64,000 nucleotides of DNA, from positions 19,910,777-19,974,776 of the forward strand of contig NC_051141.1 of NCBI RefSeq assembly GCF_014839805.1. Direction: 5' to 3'. The DNA comes from Manduca sexta (Eukaryota > Arthropoda > Insecta > Lepidoptera > Sphingidae). Under the pieces are notes generated by a model. The model saw only the letters and a list, made by a program, of their open reading frames with translations. It did no database searches and was not told the origin of the DNA. The position numbers were made by a program, and so were the translations under genes. Positions 44,246 to 55,008 of the stretch are shown here, one piece after another. Numbering within the stretch: the first letter of the stretch is position 1; every line of letters starts with the position of its first letter.

Positions 44246-44659
44246 AAATTAAGCTATATTGATTTGTGAAGTTTTAGTAATGACAGCTTTTAGAATGTAG
44301 AGACATTGATGAAAAATAGGACTGCAACATCGAAAATTAATATATTTTACAAAATCGTGATAAAAATATTTTCGGTACATTGTCTGTATTATCAGTCTTC
44401 TTTATAAAAAATTCGCAAACGCTTAGTTAAAACACAAATTTACTCGATCAGCTATAAGTCAAAACCTGCCATCTTGCCTCTTAATAAGGTTTAAATTAGG
44501 AAACTGGTGATGTTTTTGACAGCAATTCTTAATCAACTCTTAATGCTAAAACAAGTTTCTAAGTAAAAACTGACTATATTTAAAATTGGTGATGTTGCAA
44601 ATCCAGTTCCCTTTTATAGCACAAAATCTAAATCCTGAACTGCATTAGGGGTCTATAAT
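44246..44659. other. No gene recognised
   Basis: Nothing supported. Confidence 0.5.
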
Positions 44660-44825
44660 TCTAAAGGTGTGTCATAGAGCATGTGTAAGTAGATTAGAGT
44701 GCACAATACATTCCCCGGAGGGTCCAGTCCCAATGTAAAGGATGAAAGGCCTACAGTAAAGGAGGCCCGTGTTGAAAATAGGACAATTTCATGGACAATG
44801 AGGGATTAATATTATTGTAATTTAT
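44660..44825 (+). repeat. S1 SINE, degenerate 3' part
   Basis: GGAGGCCCGTGTTGAAAATA then GGACAATTTC and GGGATTAATATTATTG follow the S1 3' end loosely; upstream the match fades. Confidence 0.45.
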
Positions 44826-44934
44826 TAGGGTACATTATTGTAAATTGCATAATTTTTTGTTTTATTAAAATAAATAATTTATTTGAACCCGTCAAATTAG
44901 GCTATTTAGATTCCATCAATATTAACTCTTCCTC

Positions 44935-45005
44935 CAGTTCGGAAAGCAGCTCTCACTAGAGAAGAACGGGCAAGAAACTCTAGTGTTGCTCTTTTCAAAA
45001 TCAGT
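44935..45005 (+). repeat. LINE-like 3' fragment
   Basis: GTTCGGAAAGCAGCTCTCAC, then GAGAAGAACGGGCAAGAAAC and GTTGCTCTTTTC resembles a repeat that I know from lepidopteran genomes. Single copy here. Confidence 0.4.
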
Positions 45006-46261
45006 TTACGTATAAACTACAGTACAAGATAACAGAACAAAATACAAATCGTTTTTTTTTTGTTTAGAGCAGTAAAAATAAGTTCCCATATTCGGTATTA
45101 TGAAACGAAACGCAGTGTCCGACGTTTAGAGAATTATCTTTTTAACCATACTGCACTTTAAGCTGATTATGGCACAGTATTTATTATGAATCCACAGATA
45201 TACTTACAAGTTCTACAAATTAACAGTAAATATGAAGCAGATTATTAATTTATAGAACTTTTAATCTTTACCTTTACCTTTTGTTTTGGTGCGAACGTGT
45301 GAACAGTTAACCCATTTTGTCGCTGCTGAAGTGCGGCAGCGCTGGAGCCGTCTCTCACCCTGATTTCATTGAATATAAGGCCGGCCGCAAAGCGATAATT
45401 GGAGTCGAAGCTCAGGCGATTTAAGCGTGATTTTACGTAGTCAGTTGTCTACAAACACACACCTACTGGTTTTGATAGGTGAAGTTATTCTGACAATTCT
45501 AATTTGAAGAACTATTGAAGAGTGGGGTATCGTTTTTGATATAATCTTTTTATAGATTATTTATCTTATTCCTAAAGATGAATTGATCAACTCAATTGAG
45601 ATGGTACGACTTTCTCCTAAAATATTAAAGTAATGCTCCAATGTTTTTTTAGAGTTCCCTAACTAACGCTCTTATTTGTCTACATTGCTTAGTTTAAGCT
45701 CATCAACACACTGAAATTCTCCTGAGAGTGTCTCATAGTCTTTAGTGACAACGATCTGTCTTATAACTGTTTGGTAAATATCAAAACGATGAGCATATTT
45801 AAATTTACACATAAGCCACACCCATATAATACGTTCGTGTTTTACTTTCCATCATCTAAGACTACTAGTTCTTCTCTACACCACCTAACTCGACTGTCGA
45901 CCAAAACTCGACGATAGTTTGCGTCCCGCTTTCTCTTTTTAATGCGACGTGCCTTGAATACGAGACGACAGCTCAGCGAGACTACATTTAACTTTATTTC
46001 TATTTGTTTTTTCAATAAAACAAATGTTTGTTCTTAGTGTTATATCATTACAGGCTTCTGTCTAACATTAAAAGGCTGATAGGAATATTAATTAGATGTT
46101 TTATGGACTTTATACAGTAAAGTCGAGACGAATGTTTGTGGGTTCAAAATCTACACACACGGCTGTTGTAGTTTGTTGTTTCGTATGTATTTTTTTATCA
46201 ATTATCGTTTGATATATCTGTCAAAGAAGACAACGTTAAATCCACATATTATTGCAGTGGT
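45006..46261. other. No gene recognised
   Basis: A GC-richer patch at 45340-45430 has a TATAAGG (45374) and, further on, TCAGT (45440), but they are too far apart for a TATA/initiator pair and no exon follows. Confidence 0.45.
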
Positions 46262-46300
46262 ACCCAAGCGGACACTCACATATGAGAAACCTAGCCCCAC
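46262..46300 (-). repeat. IR300 head fragment
   Basis: ACCCAAGCGGACACTCACAT then ATGAGAAACCTAGCCCCAC is the reversed 5' end of IR300. The remainder is absent. Confidence 0.6.
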
Positions 46301-46920
46301 TCACATATAACAGACTTTCGCGAAACCAGTTCTAAGCCTGACAAAGCTAAATCCAAGTTCCACCGCGTGATTAATTGTGCATGTTTGTGTAGGGCGAGTC
46401 GACACGGCGCCAAATCATTGCGGGGATCACACTGCCTCCAATATTTAGAACAATAGCACTGTTTAGCTCGGTAATTTGTGATAACGCGACTCTTAACAGC
46501 TGTTCTCACGTCTTCTAGAAGATAATTACTTTACACCTGAATTAAATTTGATTCTTATTTGCTGTGAAATAAGGGCCAATTTATCCAAATTTTATAGTAT
46601 AGTTACCAATCGAGCTTCTAGGTTTTTTTTCTAGGTTCTATGTCTGTTAAAATTAATCATCAATGAACCGTGGGGGTGAAGTTCCGTACAATATTTTAGA
46701 ATTGCCTTAGATAATGGATTCTGCAAGCTTTCAACCATCTTCTCTATTGAAATTCGGATGTTTTTTAATTTCAATAGCCTCGCGAATCATCCTAGGCAGG
46801 AATATGTGTTCTTTGACAAGAATTTGTTACTTGTTTAGTGGTAGATAATGATTCGAGCCTCCTTCAGAGTGTCCAGCAAATAAGCCGTATTATCAAATTT
46901 ATATTACAATAGACTGAAGC
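46301..46920. other. No gene recognised
   Basis: The minus frame 46291-46509 (72 codons) has no domain. Confidence 0.5.
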
Positions 46921-46931
46921 ATTTATCGAAA

Positions 46932-47255
46932 AATAAAGCGGCGATAGCCTAGTTGGTTGTGGATCGGACTGCCGAGACGAATGTCCGCAGGTTTAAATCC
47001 CAAGGGCACACACCTCTAACTATTCTAAAAAAATCATGTGTGTATTCTTTGTGAATTATCGCGTGCTATAACGGTGAAGGAAAACATCGTGAGGAAACCT
47101 GCATACCTGAGAAGTTCTCTATAGGAATTTCGAGGGTGTGTGAAATCTACCAATTCGCACTAGGCCAGCGTGGTGGACTAAGGCCTAATCCCTCTCAGTA
47201 GTAGAGGTTCTCCTCTGCCCAACAGTAGGGCAGTATATAATACAGGGCTGATATT
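46932..47255 (+). mobile_element. S1 SINE with clear target duplication
   Basis: Flanked by ATTTATCGAAA at 46921-46931 and 47256-47266, a perfect 11-bp target duplication. A-box ATAGCCTAGTTGGTTG, B-box AGGTTTAAATCC. Tail only GATATT. Confidence 0.97.
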
Positions 47256-47266
47256 ATTTATCGAAA

Positions 47267-47542
47267 TCTATACTCGAAGTCGCTTTAATCGTTTGAATAC
47301 TCAATGCCTGTGGTAGGGGCTCCCCCAGGGCTTTGCTGCCATAGAAACTTGCGAGTAATTAATTTTTGAACAACACTCGATCGCACAACGTTTTGACTCT
47401 TGATTTATTGCTGTTTATTGTTTATTTTAGGCGTTAAGTATTTTAATTAGTTTTTATAACTATTTTATCATTTTCGCACAGCTTAATCGTCAAAGATGAG
47501 TAAGAGGTGATTGATAACATTCACAGAATATTGGCATACTAT
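47267..47542. other. Spacer
   Basis: No supported feature. Confidence 0.4.
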
Positions 47543-47815
47543 GATGGATTATTATGTTTACACGAATGTTAGACATTGTAATAAAAATATTTTTCGTATT
47601 TTATTTCAATTTATTATATAATAATTTTCTCCGGACGTTTCGAAGACTTTGCAGCCATATTTTTTTGCATAATTAAATGTAGGTTGATATTGTAACTTGG
47701 ACTTTTTGATCATAAAGTCTGCAAAGTCTTTAAAATATCGGAAGTAAATTATAATATAAAATAGCGCATCAAAATCCGAAATATAGTTTTATTTCAATGC
47801 ATACCATGATTTACG
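47543..47815. mobile_element. FB1 fold-back element, full length
   Basis: The left arm begins GATGGATTATTATGTTTACA, includes TTTTCTCCGGACGTTTCGAA then GACTTTGCAGCC. The right arm mirrors it (AAAGTCTGCAAAGTC; TAGTTTTATTTCAATGCATA). The centre is about 70 bp (TAATTAAATGTAGGTTGATA). 273 bp, no coding frame. With 57605-57801 it defines the family as a palindrome. Confidence 0.85.
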
Positions 47816-48044
47816 AAGCGACCCTGTTATTTCGGCTCTAAGCATTCAAGTCAGGTTTCGTTTTATGAAAATGTATGCAACTGTTTTTCGATGCGGGTAT
47901 AGTACCCCGAACTTCATGGTCATAGTACACAAATAAACCAATGAATGGATACTTAATGGAATGATCATTATTTTATAAAATAATATACTGCTGATCACAG
48001 CAGGACACTGTAATACTCACCCGCACATCTGTCTTAGTCCAACA

Positions 48045-48272
48045 GGATACCATGGGGCCGTTACATATATGGCGAAAGGCTAACGTGGTGGTTGGTATAG
48101 CAGTATGGGGTGTATAAGGATTTCATAGTGTTAGGGATTCGATTCAATGCTCACTCAAAGAACGCTCCAGAATGTCGACATTATTGTAAGAACCAACCAA
48201 CATAAGAGTATCAGTCACTCCCAGTGACGATAAGGCATTATACTCCGCGAAAGAAGGTTAATTATTAATGGT
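48045..48272 (+). repeat. Possible tRNA-derived repeat, single copy
   Basis: GGTGGTTGGTATAGCAGTAT and TAGGGATTCGATTCAATGC look like A- and B-box regions about 55 bp apart. The tail is unclear (GACGATAAGGCATTATACTC). Confidence 0.35.
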
Positions 48273-49026
48273 AGTTTATTTTATTTAGGCATAACTACAG
48301 TATGAATTATAATTATACAAAAAACTATTCATATAATAGTGTTAGCTTTGCTAAATTCAAACTCCGATAAAAGCTACGCGCAACAGTACATTGTGAGGTA
48401 TATGTTCTAACTATTCTATTAATATGACGATATGTTACGCTTACAATTCAAGCTATATACAGAGTCATTTTGACATTGCGTTACTAAATGAAACCACATA
48501 CTCGTCTTCACCTTTGCTGACATTGTACCCAAAATCATCCATTAAACTAATATTTTCACGAAAAATGCTGGTTTAAGTTTTCTAACTTTTTGATCATTTT
48601 TTAGTTTAATGGGAATATGGCATGTGTGTGTATTTCTGACAGAAAGTATGATGTAACCTTTCCCTTGCAACAAATTCTCTTAGAGTATTAGTAGTGGCTT
48701 TAGGGCACGTAAAATTAAAATTACTTTTTATTAATATTTATTTTGTTCGATACTTACTCATTTTTATTATACATCTACGGCTTAAGTAACTTATTGTAAA
48801 GTTTTATTTCCGAGTGGATAAGTATGAGGTTTCGTTTAGTAACGCGATGTCAAAATGACCCTGTATATCGCGACATAAATGTCAATACGTTCGAATTGAA
48901 GGTGGCCAATCAATTCCACTGTCGCCAACACACTCTCCGCTACAAGTGCGAAGCTAATTCGCGCTTCCATTTCCGATACTTACCTGTGAAAGGTTTTACC
49001 ATCGGCACCAGATTACCTTCGTAATA
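48273..49026. other. No gene recognised
   Basis: The plus frame 48824-49021 (66 codons) has no domain. AT-rich elsewhere. Confidence 0.5.
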
Positions 49027-49110
49027 AGGGATGTACCGGCGGCCGGACGACTGTCTAATCGGTCCGTCGGGAGCCGGCTTATCGGCAGATCATTCGGCTT
49101 TTCCGATACC
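49027..49110. repeat. GC-rich CCGG/ATCGG block, possible element end
   Basis: AGGGATGTACCGGCGGCCGG and GAGCCGGCTTATCGGCAGAT share the CCGG..ATCGGC theme with the tandem array at 50404-50505, read in the opposite direction. The two could be the ends of one element of about 1.5 kb that has since taken in two Helitrons. Confidence 0.4.
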
Positions 49111-49225
49111 CAAATACCCTGAGAGCGATCAGTATCTGTAAATGATGGAAGGAAGCTTTAAAGATAAGATTTTTGTAATAGGTTAGTTTTATGTGTTCTT
49201 TTATGTGCGACATCCTTAATTGTTA

Positions 49226-49518
49226 TCTATATATATATAAAAACGAATTCCTATTTCCTTTGGTCACGCCATCACACGTGAACGGCTGGACCGATTTCAC
49301 ATTTTTTTTTTGTTGTGTTTGTTATTTGTCAGGAGAAGGTTCTAATGAAAGAAATATTAAAAAAATTGCGCGGAAAATTAGAAAATTTAAGAAAACTTAA
49401 CGAAAATATTAATTGTACCTATATAACTGTCAATTGTTTGAAATAACTGTCAGCGATGGACAGAATGCGCGCTGCAAATTTATAGTTAAGACGGGACAAC
49501 GTCTGTCGGGTCAGCTAG
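49226..49518 (+). mobile_element. HelB Helitron-like element, copy 3
   Basis: TCTATATATATATAAAAACG after an A, to GTCGGGTCAGCTAG before a T; 293 bp, with the AGACG/CGTCT hairpin. A small TACC insertion near 49417. Confidence 0.9.
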
Positions 49519-49550
49519 TGCTTAATACATTTTCGTATGTTACATTCTTT

Positions 49551-49590
49551 TTTAACCGAATTTAAAAACAGGGTGAGGTTATCAGTTCGA
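49551..49590 (+). repeat. R7 start, diverged
   Basis: TTTAACCGAATTTAAAAACA then GGGTGAGGTTATCAGTTCGA. Confidence 0.55.
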
Positions 49591-49634
49591 CGTATATATT
49601 TTTTTTTTGATATTCATACCATGAACAAATACAT

Positions 49635-49712
49635 CGATTTGGAAATCTTTGGGGGGCCCATGTTCAGCAGTGGACATCCTGTGCAGCGGATGATGATGAT
49701 GATGATGATACC
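49635..49712 (+). repeat. LINE 3' tail with (GAT)n
   Basis: GGGGGGCCCATGTTCAGCAG then TGGACATCCTGTGCAGCGGA and (TGA)n; the sense version of the tails at 23.7 and 24.5 kb. Confidence 0.65.
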
Positions 49713-49770
49713 ATATACGAGTGTGTGACTTCTTATGACATAGGTTTATTTAAATGACTTTAATTCGTTA

Positions 49771-50156
49771 CTAGTTGAAGGTCACGGCTGTGGTCGACTT
49801 TTTACATAAAAGTCCCTTTACGTTCTTTTCACGCATAGACACTAGCATTTATATAGTCCAAAACATAATCTTATTTTGTTCTAAATTTCTTCCCTACATC
49901 ATTAGTAGTTTTTATATTAACACTAAGATCGAGGCTGCGGCCACCTTCCCAACTATAAAGGTCCCCAAAATACTGTACGACGTAACTACCACCTATTTAA
50001 AATACATAATAAATAGTCCATTATTTCGTATTACTTTTAATCTGGGACATAAACGACCCGTGGCCAAATTTCGTCCAAATCCATTCTATTTCCGCGTTTA
50101 CTTCCAACAAGCATCCAACATTTTTACAAACATTTGCATTTATAATAATAGTAAGA
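49771..50156 (-). mobile_element. Helitron-like element, third family
   Basis: On the minus strand it starts TCTTACTATTATTATAAATG after an A and ends CACAGCCGTGACCTTCAACT-AG, with CTAG at 49771-49774. 386 bp. The 144-codon plus frame 49775-50206, the second longest in the window, is antisense to it and is not a gene. Confidence 0.8.
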
Positions 50157-50403
50157 TAGGAAGTAAGATAAGAGTAATTATAAACGAATATTTTACAACA
50201 ATCATATGATCTCTTTACCTAGGTTCATAACTTACTGCAGTATCCGACACAAGAATTGAACTCAAAGTAACCTAGATTAACATAACCAACGTACCATACA
50301 ACTAAAGATGCAGATAATTATATTTTATTAAAATAATATATTCTTTAAAACTACGTCACCGTTAACCCAACTGCTCAATATTTCAGTCGACGTCAATAAT
50401 CCG
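50157..50403. other. Spacer
   Basis: AT-rich, no features. Confidence 0.4.
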
Positions 50404-50505
50404 GCCGATGAGCCGGTAGCGCCGATGAGCCGGCAGCGCCGAATGGCCGGCAGCGCCGATTATCCGGCAGCACCGATTATCCGGCAGCACCGATTATCCG
50501 GCATG
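50404..50505 (+). repeat. 17-bp GC-rich tandem repeat, six units
   Basis: Units GCCGATGAGCCGGTAGC, GCCGATGAGCCGGCAGC, GCCGAATGGCCGGCAGC, GCCGATTATCCGGCAGC, ACCGATTATCCGGCAGC and ACCGATTATCCGGCATG. The first two and last three are most alike, a gradient of variants along the array. Confidence 0.95.
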
Positions 50506-51308
50506 TCCGGGATCCGTGCTCGCATTTTTGTTATCCTCACGAATTGCACGCGAGTCATTAACAAACACATTCACAGTATGTTACATTGACTAGCTTTTAC
50601 ACGTTTGTCAGTTTGTGGGAATGAAAGTAATTAAACGGAATAGGGTGTGCAATTCACAGAGTTGATTTAGATTTTTTTTTATTCGGTTAAATATTTTTAT
50701 ATATTACTTTTATAAATATTTCTAAGATTATGAATTTATTTTAAAACTGATTAAAATTATATTTAAAATCATTTTATATTATTTTTTTAAGTAAACCTGT
50801 TATATTTAAATAATGATGTTTTCAACAGCGAGTGACTGTGGAAAGTTATTCTACTAAATTGATGACAATTAATCCACTTCGTAGGAAAAAAACGTCTCTC
50901 TCCATCCACATGAGAGATTAAGGGCAGCTAATTGATGATAAGGCACAAACTTCCTCACATTAAGGTTTTTATTCCTACTCAGATTGAAAACAAGATCACG
51001 TAGTTTTAATCTCTGCTAGATCTATAGAACAATGTCATAAAAAAGATTAAATGTACGTAGAAGCTTAGACAGAACAAATTAACCGTTACCTACTGCTAAA
51101 TATTATAGTAAAACCAATTCATAGACTTAAGTAACCATTATCTATATATTTGATGTATATAATTCAATCTAGCATAATAGTATACATCTCTCATGTGTTT
51201 TTTTGACCAATAAATAAATAATTGATAAATCAAGCCATGAAATCTTGAATCAAATAAGTTCCTCTAAATAAAATTGCGCATATATTTGGCACAAGGGTGG
51301 TTTAGATG
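50506..51308. other. No gene recognised
   Basis: Very AT-rich. Nothing supported. Confidence 0.55.
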
Positions 51309-51481
51309 ATTTCATTCACAAAGACGTGCCCCACTACTTTCCCTGATCGCTTATAATATGCTTAAGCAGCAGTGCATACAAACACCACGATGTATAGCGT
51401 TGGAAATAATGTATGGATTAATTCCTTTACCCCGCAATACCCACACTCAAAAGATGGTGGAGCGCGACTTGATGAATGAAA
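51309..51481. mobile_element. Inverted-repeat MITE, second member
   Basis: Ends ATTTCATTCACAAAGACGTG and the complement of GCGCGACTTGATGAATGAAAT. The inner CTTTCCCTGATCGCTTATA is the reverse of TAAGCGGTCAGGGAAAG in the 18278-18438 copy, so orientation is opposite. Confidence 0.75.
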
Positions 51482-51758
51482 TAACCTATAGTAACATATA
51501 AAATGAATGTATTAAATAATTATTCTTAGGATATTTGTAAAAGAAATGGTAGCTAATTCTTCGAGTTTCATAAAACGCCAAGGATGGTTTTCATTATCGC
51601 GAAGCAGTTTATTTTTTTAAAACAAAATCTCATCACCGTTGAAAAGAGGCAGAATAATATGAAAAAGGTTACATTTATTTCAAAAAGTTTGATTGAAACG
51701 ATAACATATTTTCCTTTTTATTTCTACATTTAAATGGGGAAGCAAAGTCTGGTTTTTT
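51482..51758. other. Spacer
   Basis: AT-rich, no supported feature. Confidence 0.4.
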
Positions 51759-51805
51759 AACCGACTTCAAAAAAAGGAGGGGGTTATCAATTCGACGTGA
51801 ATTTT
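51759..51805 (+). repeat. R7 start
   Basis: TTTAACCGACTTCAAAAAAA then GGAGGGGGTTATCAATTCGA and CGTGAATTTT, as at 10018. Confidence 0.75.
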
Positions 51806-51843
51806 TATAACAATAAACAGCGCGACGTCACTCGTTTTGAAGA

Positions 51844-51890
51844 TAATCATAATACATCGATATATATTATGTACTACGTACTAGATCTGG
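51844..51890 (-). repeat. R1 dispersed repeat, copy 3, first part
   Basis: ATCGATATATATTATGTACT then ACGTACTAGATCTGG is the reversed R1 3' end. The repeat resumes at 52540. Confidence 0.85.
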
Positions 51891-52216
51891 GCGGCGATAG
51901 CCTAGTTGGGTGTGGAACGGACTGCTGAGACGAATGTCCGCAGGTTCAAATCCCCAAGGGCACACACCTCTGACTTTTCTAAAAAATCATGTGTGTATTC
52001 TTTGTGAACTTATCGTTCGCTTTAACGGTGAAGGAAAACATCGTGAGGAAACCTGCACATCAGAGAAGTTCTCTATAGGAATTTCGAAGGTGTATGAAGT
52101 CTACCAATCCGCACTAGGCCAGCGTGGTGGACTAAGGCCTAACCCCTCTCAGTTGTAGAGGAGGCCCGTGCTCAGCAGTGGGCAAGTATATAATACAGGG
52201 CTAATATTATTATTAT
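51891..52216 (+). mobile_element. S1 SINE, first part of a composite insert
   Basis: GCGGCGATAGCCTAGTTGGG to GGGCTAATATTATTATTATG, full length with both boxes. The 5' side abuts TACTAGATCTGG; the matching duplicate is not at its own 3' end but at 52540-52551. The 82-codon frame here is SINE. Confidence 0.95.
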
Positions 52217-52506
52217 GTTGTATCTTTCCTGCGGGAAATCACGGCATAAAGGCCGGTCCTTTTGGAAGGCTTGCGTGGGGACATGGATCCAACACGTAGA
52301 GGCCCCTTTAAGATACATTACTCTAGTTGGGGTTTATACACCTTGCGAGTACTCTCTCTCTGTCTGTACTTATGGAGGAAATACAGCCAAAGACAGCGCT
52401 TGCAAGGTGCAGGGACTATTGCAGAAAAGATGGGAATTATAATGGGTCTATGGATGGGATCTAGCTGGACTGGTTGCTGGGCTATTGATTGAGACAACGG
52501 GACGCC

Positions 52507-52539
<33 letters not shown>
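52217..52539 (+). mobile_element. Unknown retro-like segment with (ATT)n tail
   Basis: A GC-richer 280 bp (TTGTATCTTTCCTGCGGGAA .. ATTGATTGAGACAACGGGAC) followed by (TTA)n at 52507-52540. Two overlapping plus frames (52215-52439, 52262-52489) show no domain that I can name. It looks like the 3' end of a LINE whose tail matches that of S1, which could be why S1 uses the LINE's machinery. That last point is inference. Confidence 0.5.
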
Positions 52540-52541
<2 letters not shown>

Positions 52542-52840
52542 CTAGATCTGGCGTTTCGTTCACTCATTGTGATCGACTTAACTATACTGCAATCCGTACA
52601 CTTGTATGAATTCAACATTGACAGCGTTCGATTATGAACGTAGTGACGCTCTTAATTTTATAACTCGAGTCTAAGCGTAAACCTGGATGTGAATAAGAAA
52701 TATGAGTCAAATAGGTAAAATTATTTGTTGTTCAAGTAAATAAATAGGTTATAACAGTGACGTTTTGATTGCCATTCTAGTTCAGATTTTGAACAAATAC
52801 CTTATATGGACGTTCGTGTCTATAGAATATACATCGATGA
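52540..52840 (-). repeat. R1 dispersed repeat, copy 3, second part
   Basis: Starts with the duplicate TACTAGATCTGG then CGTTTCGTTC. It continues in reverse through TTCAGATTTTGAACAAATAC and TATATGGACGTTCGTGTCTA, matching 21525-21850. Confidence 0.8.
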
Positions 52841-52988
52841 TGAGAATCTAATTTACATTTGATTGAGTGTTGCTTTGATCAAATTATTAAATTGATTTAT
52901 AAAAAATACATACAACATCTGTAAATTGTCTTTGCTATTAACGGTTCGATCTACGCAGAATAGGCTCACAATATCTTGAAGTCAATTT

Positions 52989-53125
52989 TGTATAATTATA
53001 AAATGTAGGTAGATATTGTCACTTTTCGCACGACCAACACCTCAGTCCCCCTCTTGGCCACGAAGGCAGTCTTAGAAATTTCGGAAGAAAATAATCATAT
53101 AAAAAAAATGTGTCTAATGCAAGAG
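52989..53125 (+). repeat. FB1 fold-back element, centre and right arm
   Basis: TGTATAATTATAAAATGTAG then GTAGATATTGTCAC matches the centre of 47543-47815, followed by CCCCTCTTGGCCACGAAGGC and GTCTTAGAAATTTCGGAAGA (right arm). Confidence 0.6.
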
Positions 53126-53929
53126 CCAACAGCTTCTGAGCGTAGCCTTATTCCTCACACTAAAGTGCAGACAACCGCGTATTTCCCAATGAAAAAAAAA
53201 TTATCACAAGTAGACACACTAGTTATCAAAATATACAACGCTGTAACATCTCGTCGGATTCATATACGAAAGCCTGACACCTGTTAAAACTGAGCTTAAT
53301 TCATAAAAAAAGGTAGACATGTCAGTGATTGATGTGAAAGCTTTGTTTTGAGCTTTCGACCCGGAGCGCAACGAAACTGGCCATTGTTCTGTGATCATTG
53401 CGCGGGAATTCCGGGAGACGTTGTAATCTAGGCACAATGGAGTCCGGTCCGGTTTTAACCTGAATTGTGTGTTTTAAAAATGAAAATATCTAGATCTACA
53501 GCTTCCGTTTAGTTGAGGTTTTAAGATATAAAAAAAATCAAAATACCTGCTATGCGAAATTTAATTCAATGTACTCATCTCTCAATTCCAACTGTAGATT
53601 TATTTTTATTCCTTATTATTATGATAAGAACTGCATAAAACCATAATATATTTAGGCCCTGCGAGGACAGATGACTTGATAAAGGATGTAGGAACAGGCG
53701 GCAGATGATGATAATATTGATATGTTTGTTGAGTACTTACAAAATAAAATAGCAGCATACACAACAAACGTATGATTAAATTAGGACCATTCTTTCTAAA
53801 TATTATTCTACTTGCGCTTATAATAAATGTAGAGTTTATATAGGCCTATTTGAACGATTGTTCGTACAATCTAAATCGCTAAGTTAATTAAGATGAAATT
53901 AAAAATTACCTCTTCTTTATATAATAACG
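53126..53929. other. No gene recognised
   Basis: Frames 53054-53284 (plus) and 53219-53437 (minus) have no domains. Confidence 0.5.
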
Positions 53930-54115
53930 CTGTAGTGTGATCGCACTGCATCTCATGGTAAGTGGAGTAGGGTCCAGATAGTGTCAATTGGTGAGGAGTA
54001 CATAGCTCGTGGGACAATTATGGCGGCCTGTTTGCAACCGTATATACTCAGACTGAACCCAGTACACGACATACGTGGGTCACTCGAGCGGGTTTTACAC
54101 CAGGTAAGTTTTATT
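53930..54115 (+). repeat. IR200 dispersed repeat
   Basis: CGCACTGCATCTCATGGTAA, GTGGAGTAGGGTCCAGATAG and CAATTATGGCGGCCTGTTTG, with ACGACATACGTGGGTCACTC near the 3' end. More diverged than most. Confidence 0.75.
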
Positions 54116-55008
54116 GGGTCGTATACATATTCGTAATCAGTAAAAAAATCTATCAGTATTTTACTTTTACGTATCACATTTTATGTACTAACTTCATTTT
54201 AAAAGCTTTAATTTCACTTGCAATATTTATATGTACCTACGTATGGTCCCGTCAAATTTTACAAACGAATTTTAAAGCAGTTATCTATAATCGGCGGATA
54301 AAATTTTGGATAGAAGTTTAATTTGAATGAAAAAGCATATTCCTTATTCATTTTTAATCCTTGGAACTATCTTGCGAACGGAGCCGCGCATTAAAACTAG
54401 TCTACATCATAAACTATATCGCGTACTTTTATCGCATTGCGCATTCTTTTACCCCAATATCGTGAGTTTAATGCTGTCCACGATATGTATTAGGTATTTG
54501 GTGCCAGAAAAATATCTTTATTTCTGGCAATAACAAGTTACGACTTAGTAAAATCTGACCAGTTTTTATATTCTTATGAATCTTTTATTTTATTTCTTGT
54601 CGTTCTCTTTCTTTGATGAAATAAGACGCAATAAGACTTTTTTTATCGCAGAAGGGGCTTGAAAAGAACAAGTTCGTCACACGGTGGTAGCTCTCTTATA
54701 ATAATAGTATGAGAAAGTTTAGTTTGTTCTTCTAATACTCAGACCGAAAATTGTGGGGTCAAAACATTTCTCTGTCTGCTGGTATCGTAAATGCGGCTCC
54801 TCATTCCTCATCAAATTCTAATCTATAAAGCTGTCAATACGGATTATATGAAATTATAGCATCAAGCATCAGTGACTTGTCTATATTTGCGTCAAGCTCC
54901 GTTCATAATAGGGAGACAATAAACAAAGTCATTACTAATATTAAACATATTTATAAACGAACATCATATTCATTATGTATACAGCAATGTCTAGCAACAT
55001 TATCTATA
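54116..55008. other. No gene; one Helitron 3' scrap
   Basis: GCGAACGGAGCCGCGCATTA then AAACTAG (ending 54400) before a T looks like a HelA-type 3' end with hairpin. No matching 5' end. Confidence 0.45.

Noticed and set aside
45340..45460. TATA box plus initiator promoter
   Set aside because: TATAAGG (45374) and TCAGT (45440) are about 65 bp apart, and no exon or frame follows.
49775..50209. 144-codon plus-strand frame
   Set aside because: It lies antisense within a Helitron-like element (49771-50156) with TC and CTAG ends; AT-rich, no domain.
52215..52492. Two overlapping 75-76 codon frames
   Set aside because: They overlap in different frames within a retro-like segment; neither shows a domain.
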